Assembly: GCF_003254395.2 (NCBI RefSeq)
Contig: NW_020555859.1
Location: 248,001-312,000, forward strand
Length of the DNA: 64,000 nt
Direction of reading: 5' to 3'
DNA from: Apis mellifera
Lineage: Eukaryota > Arthropoda > Insecta > Hymenoptera > Apidae
Positions 12,501 through 25,400 of this stretch are shown here, piece by piece. How positions within the stretch are numbered: the stretch's first letter is position 1; the number at the start of each line of letters is the position of its first letter. A program made the position numbers and the translations under genes. Under the pieces are notes generated by a model. It saw only the letters and a list, made by a program, of their open reading frames with translations. It searched no databases and was not told the DNA's origin.

Positions 12501-15500
12501 AAATTCAATGAATTATAATCAAATAGACAAAATTTAAAAAAAAAGAAAAATTTTTAAAACTTATATATTTGTATTTTTTTCAAATATTAATTAAGTAATA
12601 TTAATATTATGATTTTTTAAAAATTTTTTTTGTTTCATTTTTTATTTTCATTTTTCTACTATTTATTTTATGAACATACCTAAAATATATTATATTATTT
12701 AAATATAAAATATATCATAAAATATATTATATTATATTATATATTAATAATAATATAAATATTTAATCAATACTTATATGAGTATTATGAATACCTATAC
12801 TATAAAATAAACATTAAACATAAATCTTAATTATTATTTAATTTATAATTTATAAATATACATGATATTTAAATATTATTAATATTAAAAATTATTTTTA
12901 TTTAATTAAAAACATTCGAAATTATTTTCAATTAATTAATAATAATCTAATTGAGTTTTAAACTTATTTTTATTGTTAAAATTTCATGTTTGTATTGATA
13001 CGATTATAATTATTTATATTTTAAAAGAAAATAAAATATAAAAATTTAAATTAAATTAAATTAAATTAAATTAAATTAAAAAGAAAATTTAAATTAAATT
13101 TAAAAAATGAGTATATATCAAAAGCTATTAATTAATTACAAATTTAAAATTTAAATGAATTCAAAAAATTTTTAAAATCAAAATTTGTTAAGATTTTAAT
13201 TCTTGATGAAAGAAAAAGAAAAAAAAGAGAAAGATGAATATTTTATATTTTCCATAATTCGAAATATCACAATGTTTGAATTTGAATTTGAATTTTGGAA
13301 CTACAAAAATCGAATAAATTTTGATAAATTTGTAAATTTTGATATTGATGTAATTAATAAATTTTGATATTATTATTATCAAAAATAGAAAAAATTTAAA
13401 AATAGCATAGTCTTTATAATATTTTATAAATGTATAAATATTATATTTGCAATAAGTATGTTATATATATTTGTATGTTATATATATTTAATATTTAATT
13501 TATTATCATTATGTTTATAGTATATTTCTTTAATTTCTCTCTGTATGCGTCTGCATGTGCGTGTGCATGTGTTTATATGTAAAATATAATATATATGTTA
13601 ATATATAAAAATATGATAGATACTTACGTGCGCAACTGTGTTCTGGTAACAAAGTAAGAGCTAACATTCCATATCTTAACATATTAATAAAACTTGATTC
13701 TGGGGAAATTATTGAAGTATTAGCAGCAAAAGTATTATTATTTTTATTTAAACAAGTACTATTTTCTTCAAAAAGTCCCCCGACTAGACGTTCACTTTCA
13801 GCTTTTATATTTTCCAATTGTTGAATGGCTACAGACGTAACACAAGCCACCTTTTCTTCTAATATATGAAGTTGATTCTCTATGAAATTAGTAAGTTGTT
13901 TAATATTGTCCATAGTTACTAGCCAACCTTGTATTAGAACTTGTTGTGCAGGATTTATAAAAAAAGGCGTATGAACTATTATAGTTACATAAATTTCTGG
14001 TTGTATTATTCTTTTGCTTCCTGGTATTGTAAACTGTAACAATATTAATTTAATATTTAAATAATGTGATTTTGATTTTAATTATTTATTAATTTTTTAA
14101 ATGAAACTAAATAATAATTAATATATTTTAAAAATAAATAAACTATATCTATTATAATATAAAAATAATATATAAATATAAATATAATTATTAAAAATAA
14201 TAAGAAAAAGTTTATAACACCTCTAAATTTTCTTATTATACAGAATGTCTCAGCTAACTTCATTATTTGAAATAATTACTAAACGATAAAAATTGAAAGA
14301 TATGGAACTTAAATAGTTTTTTAAGGAATTTTCAAAATACATGTTTTTTTTATGGATGAAAGTGAAAAAAATCAAGATCTTAATTTTTAAACGGAATGGT
14401 CTATTTTTTGTACTATAAATCGATAAAATATAAAAAATATTCTTTATACATAAAGAATATTATTCTATATTTATGTATATGTTCTTAGTCAATATTTGAT
14501 GAAAATAAAGTGAAAAAAGAAAAAAAATGACATTGAAAACAGTTTAAACTATATTATATATAAAAATATATTGCAAAACTAACAATTTATCATATTACAT
14601 AGATTAGAAATAGTATATATAAAAGAATAAAATTATTTATTTATTCGATAAATGATTGGTAATTTCAAAATATAACTTTGATATAAATATAAATAATCAA
14701 TAATCAATATATTAATATTGATTATCTTTCAGATAATCTTATGCGATAAATCTTTTAGAATATCAAAAATAATAAGATAAATTAAATGGACTTAAAATAT
14801 ATTATACAAAATTTTAAATTATTTCAATATAAAATCATAAATTTTAATATATTATACAAAGACTTGTTAAATATATTAATGATGGAGAAAATGAAAACTA
14901 GCTTAAATTTATATAATATTTATATAATATATAAATTTATATAAATTTATATATATATTTATATATAATACGATTTAAAATATTGAACAAATGATATAAA
15001 ATAATATTGTTCTGAAGAGGGTATTCGATAAATTTGAAAAATAAATTTAGAAGACTCTTGGAAGTATATATTTTTTAAAAATATTTCGACATAACTTGAT
15101 CTTGGAATTTTAGACATTTTCCAGCCATACTAAAATTAATGATAATCAATATCAATCATTGAGAAAATTTACTACAAACACTTTGTTCACACAATAATTG
15201 TATTGCAAGAGTAGTGGATTGTTAAATGCATGTATAAATGTGTCGAATGCTCTTTTGAGATGTATATGTATAGGTGAATAAACTTCTGATTATTGATATA
15301 TATATATTTTCTTCATGATAAATAAACTGTGTTAGTGCAGTTATAAGTGCGGTACGCGTATCTATAAGAATACAGGATGTCTCACAATGTCACAATAGGT
15401 GATTGTGTTCGACAATTAGAACACGATGTGTTACTACAAACATCTATTTGTCGTATTCGGCAGTCAAAATACTCTGATTAGCGGACGACAAATAGATAAT

Positions 15501-18500
15501 AATTGTAATAATATATCAGATAATATATAGATAAATTGTAATAATATATCATGCTCTAACAAGATTACCCATATATGACTTGAAAAAGAGTCTCATTATG
15601 AATAGATTGTATTTTCTGTTCACAATGAGACTTTCTTTACAAGCAAAGCTTGCGTCTTTAGAAAATCTCTTCCTAATTCAATTGAAAAGATCTCAGTTTC
15701 CCAGTGGAACATGATAATAACCAATAATATCGTTTGACATTGTCTGAATCATAACATCCGCAAGAGAAAAATTCCTCGAACTAGAATGATATTAATTATC
15801 GTTGAATCAATCGAGTTTGGAATATGTCATTCTTAAAATCGGTTCAGCCAAACTGAAATATGCCAAAAACATATAATTATAAATGTCGATAAAAATTCTC
15901 AAAAACGACAATCTTTCCAAATAATATCATTCTTTATTTAAGCTTAAAAGAGTAATAATAAAAAAGAGTCTGTAAATGTAATAATAAAAAAGAATTTTCA
16001 TACAAAGAAATTTTTCAAATAAGCTGTTTATAAACAATGTTTGGCTGATCAGTTTCCTGAAAACAATGGACTTTGTGGCTAGCATAGTTCCCAATTCTAA
16101 TTCCAAGAATTTTTCCTTTGAGGATGTCGCACAATCAGGAAGCTGTTCCACAATGTCATTTATATGCTCCACCAAAAACCTGCACTCTCGTGAGATGAGC
16201 ATAGAAAAGATTTTAAAGAATACAAATGTTTTTAAAATTCAAAGAAAAATCGAAACTTTTGAACCATTAAATAATCTGAATTAAGAAAATGTTAAATCTT
16301 TTGAAGTTGAATAATTTGAACTGTTGAATTATTAAAATATATTTGAATTCTCGAACTAATAGAATTCATAAAATCTCATGAATTCATTCAATGATAAATG
16401 TAAACTTTCATATAAATTTATTTTTTATCGTTTAAAGTTCTATTTTAATAATGTTATATTATGTGCAATTAATAGATCTTGATATTATTTTTAAAAAAAT
16501 TCCTATTACAAAAGGAGTTTCTTCAATCATTAATTTGATATCACGATGAACCAGATTAGCTCAAAAAAGTGAAAAATAATTATTCAATTTGATCACCGTA
16601 TGATCTGATTAATTGATTTGAAAAATTATATTTAAGTTAAAAAATATTTATTATACAAAATAACGAAAATATTCTTTTACTTTTTTTTTACGCACTCATG
16701 AAATTTTATGCTTTATCAAATGTTAAGAATTATTATTAAAATATTCTTAAAATTTTCATAAATAATAAATAATTTTTATATATACTTTTTTTTCATTATG
16801 AAAATTTTTCGTTCTAAATTTTGAATTAATATAGTGAATATTAATACTTAAAAGCAATTAATATATCAGAAATATTTTTTATTATTGTAACATTTCATAA
16901 ATGATTTTGTTGTACATCAGAATAAGTCTCGATATTTTTTAGCATTATCATTCTATAAAGATTTATATTTATAAATTTAAAAAAAGAATTTTGTCTACAT
17001 TAATTTTTTATTTTTATTATAGTGAGTAATAGTAGTATTGTGAGTAATTTTTATTATGACATCACATAGTTATGTAGATTCAATTATATTATCGAACAAA
17101 TCAAAACAAAGATCAAAAGGTAAAAAAAAATTCAACAAAATATAGAAGAGCCAATTTAGAATTACGAGTGAGATGAAAAGCATTTCAAAAATTAGACTTT
17201 TTCCACGATATATATTTATAATTTATTAAATTAACTTGAGTTAAATGCAAGTTACAAGCAAATAATAAACTCTAATGAATTGAATAGATTGGCGAATAAA
17301 ATAGAACTGCATGATCGAATATATAGTTATGTATTTCTACATATCCGCAAATTAATTATTTATTATTATATAATTCTAATTATTGTAATATTATATTATG
17401 TAATATAATAAATTTATTGTAAATAAATATATAAATATTTTTTATATAAATATTATATAGATTATATATATTATTTTATAAATATTTATTATTATATATT
17501 ATTGTTCAGACATTGAATAGATAGTTCAGATGTGCGCAGATGGTTTAGGATGCTGCAAGGACAATATCGTTTTTTATAAGAAAATTTTGCTTTACATATT
17601 TAATAAACATTTAATAAACAATTCGGCTAGAGCATTATCTAAGACGACATGCCAGTCTCAATGACAATTAGCATCATTCTATCTAAGGGAAAATGCTAAC
17701 ACGTGCAGAATAGCTTTTTAGGAAAATAATTGAATTAGCAGTGCTGTAGTCTTCAGGCTCATTTTAGAAAACTTTTTTTGGTGTGGGATGCCACTCAATC
17801 AGGAGATTGATTCTCAGCGTTTTATCCCATCTAAAAATTCGCAAGCTCACAAATATCGCAGAGGCTTCAAAAAGTAGCAATCTGGGAGAGAATTTAAAGC
17901 TTGCCAAAACCATAAGATCTTCAGAATTACAAAACAAAGAATTATAACAAGAATTATAAGGAGAATTATAAAGCAGAATCATAATATCAGGACTATACGA
18001 ACTATCATAACATCAAGAATCACAATTCTTTGAATTCCGAATTCTAGTGACAACGGATTGTCATTGGCATATGGAGTTTGTCCTTGATCTAATGAATCGA
18101 ATTTATCTTCCATCATTGGCACATAGAGTTTGCTTTTGATCTAATGAACTTAATAGTAACGAACTTCGCAATAATTAATTTTATTATTATATTCCAGCTT
18201 CAGGAATAAGTTAAAGTTAACAACTATATATAAGTATTATTATATATTATATAACATATAATATTTATCATTTTTTATTATCATATTTTTATATTTTTAA
18301 TTATCATATTTTATTAAATCGATATAAAAATATTTTTAACTTTAATAAATCGATCAATTAGATCATGCGAATAATATTCTAGAATAAAAAAAAACAATTT
18401 ATTTAAATACATCAATTATTGATATAGTATATAAGAATATATAAGAAAGGTAATATTCATCAAAATTATAATGTTCTGCAGTGAAAAAATACCACAAAGT

Positions 18501-21500
18501 ATGAAGATGTTTTCACAGCGAGAGATCTCAATCATGCATGCAATATTAATTTATCAAATTATCGCAATATTTTTATTTTTGTATAGAATTTTCAAAATGC
18601 AATAAAAATAAAATCATCTAAATCAAAAATAAACTGCAAAATATATCTAAATCTATTAACACATGAATTGACTATCGCTAAACCGATTAAAACATGCAAT
18701 ATTCGCATAAAAAAAATATCAAATAATTTTCTAAAATCTCATACAATAATTATTATTTATTATTGCGGACGAACATCATTAAAAAAATAAATTAATTGGC
18801 ATTCTGGGATTCAATATGCCTTAAAAGCAAGAAATTGGTCGCAACTAAATATGGAAAATAATAAAACAGCGTGTAGAATTTGATCTAATTAATTATATCG
18901 ATTATGGATAACTTGTTGGAAGCTATAAAAATGTGAAAGAATATTGTTATTATATAACCAAGAAAGTACATGCAACTTATGTCTAACCGTCAATGTCATT
19001 CATTTAAAACACATTCACAATCTCAGTAAAGCTTTTATTGCTGGTCTTAGTATTTATTATAAAAATTATATATGACAATATGTATAAAATTCGTAACAGC
19101 AAACAATAAATTAGGGACATAAACTCCTGCAATCAAACGAAAATAAATAATAATAAAATCATAGAATTTCTTATAAAAATATTCGTCCAATGGATTTTAT
19201 ATTATCACAATTTATTTTAGAAAAATTTGGAAGACAGTTGTAAAATTATTCAAGTATCATCTTAAATGAGTTCCAGGTACTAAAAACTTTTTTCATTTAT
19301 GAAACTTTTAATATATTAATAACTCAAATCCCATCCACTCATTTTTATCAGATCGCAACGACCGTCTTTATACTAATTATTATTACTTCGTTATTGACGA
19401 TGCATTTACGGATTTGTTCGAATAAAATTTTAAAAATATTTTAACAAATCAATTATTCAAATTGACAACACATTCAGAAATTGAAACAATTTTTGGATAT
19501 GCTAGTATCATGGATATGCGAGAATATTTAAATAAAATTATCTATCATAACATGTGAACAAACGAATTTCATTCAATATTATACAATCGTCTAAGGAAGG
19601 ATATTATTATTAATGAGATGTAATACAAATTTATTCTAATTTTGATTTTCATTATTCATACTATTGTGAGAACAATAAATAATGACATTCAATCGAAATG
19701 TGAAAAAACTTCCGTTTTCCAATCAGACGAATGATAGTATTCACAATACATTTCATTTATTGTGAAAAAAATATCATATTGTCAATCGTAATCATTTATA
19801 GAAATAAATAGAAATGTTGAATTCTAACTTTCAGCATAATTTCATTAGAAATATAAAAAATTGGTAATAAAATATAACAAAAAAAATCAAATATTTCGAT
19901 TATCGGGAGTTTATTAATTTCATAACATATATTAATATTTTTTCCAGATAAAGTAAGTTTAGTTAACATACTATATTTTCTGATTATAGATAAAACTATA
20001 AATATATATATTTCCATTAATTAGAAAAATTAAAGATATACACAAGACATATAGGATTAATCAATTTTTAGTTTAATTAATATATGAAAATAGACATGTT
20101 TATCGGAGCGAGCACATTTTGGAATTGTTATGCGTAGAGTAACATCAGTAAAGTTCTTGTAACATAATAATATATATAATATGTAATATATTAATATATT
20201 ATATTAATATTAATAATAATAAATTAATATATTATTATTAATATATTATAATATATTAATAATATATTAATAATATATTAATAATAATATATTAATAATA
20301 TATTAATAATATATTAATAATAATATATTATATGTAATACAATAACAAATATTATGTTATATTAATAAGTAATATCATCCTTGAGTAAGCGACGATATTG
20401 GCTCATAGTCTGCAAATATTAAAAAAAATCATAGAAAAATGTAAGAGATAATAAGATGTTTCAAGATAAAATTTTGATTCATTGAATATAAAGTGAGTCA
20501 ATTACTTGCGGCGCCCGTAATGTCGGTGCGGTCATTTTCTATCTGCAGTTTCTATGCGGATCCGTCTTTAATGCGTAAGTATACAAATATATAACCAACA
20601 GAAAATAATTCAGGACAATATTTTCGGACAATGGAACAATTTTTATAGGTGTGTGAAATCAGTTGCTGATGAATTAGTATGCTTTTGAAGAGTAATATAA
20701 AAATATTATATATAATATTATATATAATATAAAGATATTGCGTTGAAAAAATACAACATAAATTTCATGTTTGAATTTTTGCGTACATTACATTTTGGTT
20801 ATAGAAGACAAAATATTTTTATTTCTATAAAATATCATTAGCGGCATATTATTTGCAAGCAAAAACTATTATTTAAAAAACTATACATTTTGCTAATTTA
20901 AAAAATATTTTGTCTGAATTTTCCTAATTTTTCTATGATCTTATCTGATCCCGATAATTAAATCTTTCTACATCTTGATTGACGATATATTGATTGTAAA
21001 TATCGGAGGATTATTATCTAATTCAATAGATACTTCAATATACTGCTTATGCTAGAGTAAGGAATATTTACAGTAATTATAACAAAAAAAAAATAAATAA
21101 ATTTAATAGATATAGTTCAATAGGCACGTGCAAATGATCTGGTAACAATAAGAAAGGAAAATTTATCCTTTCTACAATGATATATGAGTAGAATTATTCA
21201 GTTACATTTTTTTTATTGTGGGAAAAATCCTCATAGGATATTCTGATCCTCCATGGAGGGGAACCAAGGAAACCAAGATAGTGCTAGATTTTTATTGGCT
21301 AAAATCTTTACAGTAACCTTCTCTGCTCTGACAAGCACCGGAAACTCTTAGCAAACAGTGCTCGTCTTTGAAAGATTTGATCTTCAAGTTTAATAGAGCA
21401 GAATTGATCTTCAAATTCAAGTGGGATTGATTTTTAAAATTAAGTGGAATTATCTTTCAAGAACAGATGGAGTTGATGTCAAATTCATCCGTCTTTGAAG

Positions 21501-22387
21501 ATCAAATCCATCTGTCACTTCTACTCAGCTTAACTCAATTCAGCTCATCACTTCATTTCACTTTTCTTTACTTCACCTCACCTCACTTCACTTCAATTCG
21601 ACTCGACTTGACTTAATTGAATTGAACTGAACTGAACTAAATTCAACTCAACTCAACTTAATTAAATTCAACTCAACTTCATTTCATTCCATTAACACTC
21701 ACATAACTGATCGAGTTCAATAGCATGGACCATTATCATAGGATAAACGATGTTTTAGATTTACCATAGCATACTCGTAAACGTAAAGCCCACACTGCAC
21801 CGTTCTGTAGCCTCTGAGTAAAGTTCTGACTTAGCGTTGGAAAAGAGCGCCATTATCTTTTTCTCTGACTCTTTGCCTTGAAGCGGATCGCCTCCTTTTT
21901 GCGATATGACTGTTTCGCAAAAGAAGATTGCTATGTATCTATTGTTTCTCCCATCAGCATAGATATAATGTTGGCTGATAGGGAGAAATCCGTTCTTATC
22001 TGCCTCACCAAATCAAGGCGCCCCCTTCGAATGCTGATTATATGAGTTAGATAATGTGAGATCACTATCTTGTAGAATACAAATTGTGTATTTCGACAAA
22101 ATGATTAATTTCTGTAATATAATAATAATTCTATAATGATAATAAAATATATTGTTTTATTGGCTATTTTTAATTATCAAATATAATAATCTAAATCGAA
22201 TAAGATACAATGAGATATTTTAAATTGAAATATAATCAAATGTATCTCACAAATATTTAAAATTGATTTTCTCAAAAGTAAAACTTTATATAAAAAAATT
22301 TAATATTGAATTACTTTCTTTCCAATTGTTATTACCAACTATCCTATATAAATACTATTGAAAATAATCATTTTTATGTATATATTT

Positions 22388-22435
<48 letters not shown>

Positions 22436-25400
22436 TTTTCGATTTAAGATTAATTTCTTTTTCTAATCGATATATGTATGAATGAACAAGACTACTTTTG
22501 ACTGAAAATTTTTAGAAAAATTTAATTTAATAAACAAAATGTCTCCAGATTTTTATTTTTCTCAATATTCGCAAATATGTTGTGAACCAGGATTTCTGGA
22601 AGATAATTCGGAGACAATTTGTGGCAGTCTTTTTGATTGCGGTCTTTATCCAGAAAACGGTGAAATCTCGAAATTTTGCAGATTTCATTCCAGATATCAC
22701 TTCATTCCTTCCATTAACGGATAAACATTCAGCAATGCAGAAAGAACTCCTTTGATTAGTTTTCCAAAAAGACAAAAATCATCAATCAAGGATATTATGA
22801 CGAAACGAGCAAACTGAAGAAGCAATAAAAAAACAGAATAAATTCAACTATCATAAAAATAAGATCAATCATCAATATTATTTTCAAACAGACTTACTCA
22901 TCGATAATATTTAATCACATCAAGAGGCGGCCATTATGTTAACCAGATTCAGCATCATTAAGTTGAAACTGAATTATTAAAAGCGTAACAAAACACTCTT
23001 AACTTTTATATACTTATAACTTTTATAAATTTACTAAAATTATTTCCTAAAATAATAGTAATATTTCTGATTTTCCTAAGATTCCATTATTTTTAATATA
23101 TTGAAATTTTTAATTGTACTTTTAATATAATTTATTCTGATAATATTTGAAAATAAATATTTGAAAATAGAATTTTAAAACTTATAATTATAATTATTCT
23201 ATTATAATATTATATTTATATTTATATTTCTAAAATTGATCGAATCTAATTTATGAAATTTGAATAATTCGCAAATGTATTGAATAAATATTATGTTTTA
23301 TAAGTAATATTCAAACACATAAAGTGGATATTGGATTTAGTTAGATTTTTTGGAGTATTGAAATAAGTATTGAATTTAATTCCAATTCATTAAGATAAAT
23401 TTTAACAATCGCTATTGTCAAGAATAAAAAAATCTACTTTTAATTTTAAAAAAGTTATAATGTAATTGTTTTAAAACTATCATAATAAATTTAAAAAATT
23501 TAATGTAATTATCGTATCGCATATAAAAAAGAAAAACTTTTACTTTTATTTTTTTTTTAATTTTATTGCTTATGGAAAAATTCCGGGAATTAATGCGTAA
23601 ACAATTGTTTGTTTATATACAATTATATATTCAAAACTTTATTTAATGATTTAATGATCCTATCTAATGATCTAATAATCATATCTGCAGTAATTTCGAA
23701 ATAGAAAAAAATAATTTTGCTGATGAAACACTTACACATTATAATTATCAGAATATACTTATCAATTAGAATAAATCTATATATCAATTAAAAAATCAAA
23801 TAAAAACAATAAAAAGAAAAATAATATTTTAGAGAAAACTTAATAGTAAAGTTTCATTTATGAATCATTTTATTATTATCTATTATTTATTATTGAATTA
23901 TTATTAAAATATTTAATTATTTTATATTAGAATCGATATGATATCAATGCGATTATACAATAATATAATATATATATAAATATATATATAAAACTATTTA
24001 TAAAATCCATGTCTTCGATTGATATTTCAAAGTTAATAAAAGTATTTTTCAAAAAACTAATAATATGGTAATCAAAGATAAAAACAATATAGCAATATTT
24101 TTAAATGATTTTGCTATAAATAATTAATTTAATTTTTCACAGCAATTACAAGTAATTCTTTCAAATGATTTTAATAAAATAACTCTTTATATTATATTCA
24201 TAAATTTACTTATAAGAATACGTTTGATTTAAAATCACGCAAAAAATAAGAAGAATAATTTTATAAAAAATTTGATTGAATACAAATTAAATAATACAAT
24301 TATATATTTGATATTATATGGAAATATTAGTGAGTTGTTTATTTTGATTATTATAGCTATATAGAATATATATCTAATTATTGATTGATATAGTTATTTT
24401 AGAAAAGTTTCTCGAAAAAAATTATTTTTTAATTTCATCGTATTCTTTATATTACAAAAATCAAACTTGAAAAGAAATCAATTATTCTTTTGAAAAATAA
24501 TGTTAAAGTATTAATTCATATTTTAAATCAATATAATTTATTATTGTTCAAAAAACGTTTCATTTTTATTATTACAGTGGTTTTTTTTATAATAAGTAAC
24601 TCTTATTTCTGATAAATGAAACAATGTAGAATTTTTTTTCATATATATTTGATTTCATTGTAAACGACCAATATCATTCTCACATAACATACCTTAATAT
24701 AAAAATCATTATAATCCATATAATTCTGCAGTTATATGTTATATAGATCAATTTTTGATCAATATTCGTTCTCGATTATAAGTTATAAAAAATTATTCCA
24801 ATATTCCAATATTATTCAAATATTTTAATTATCAAAAAGATTTAAATTATAAATAATAAAATTAAATTATAAATAATAAAATTGTAGATAATATTTTTTA
24901 TTATTTTATAAGAAAAAAATCCAATGTTGTCAAATCTAATGATTGAAGAAGTTACAAATTGCATAGAACAAATCTGTTTTATGATATAATTTAAAAACCT
25001 TCCTTAAATGCATATCTGAAAGAAATAATATGTGTGTGTATGTGTGTGTATGTATGTGTGTGCATAGAAACATTCCGTAGAAACATATGTTATATTTTTT
25101 AATTATATATATAGTAAACCGATAATATAATTTCCAATAATTCCACTTCGCACGTTGATAATGAAACATTTTTAATAAATCATTCAATTATTATTTGTGT
25201 ATTTATACAAATCCTGTCATTTTATTGATTCAAGATTATTATTTGAAAAACTAGTTTCATAAATATAATTATTTCAATAAATATATTTTAAATTTAAAAG
25301 TGCTGAATTATATATAATTTATTTAATATTCAACGATACAAATTTCATCGAGTGTTATAGTATATGAACATTTGAATTTTATAAAGATATAGATTTTTAT

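Larger units (their letters stand above)
8308..13627 (-). other. SZT2 intron 4
   Basis: 5.3 kb. It is mostly simple AT-rich sequence with a TTAAA pentamer run at 13045-13080 and a short degraded reading frame at 10202-10405. No exon is recognised. Confidence 0.65.

Noticed and set aside
14078..14263. 61-codon minus-strand open frame just right of SZT2 exon 4
   Set aside because: It overlaps the start of a dispersed repeat and the intron acceptor region, and its composition is low-complexity hydrophobic.
22391..22429. TATA-box-like promoter at the TA run
   Set aside because: Such runs are scattered over the whole window and no gene starts nearby.
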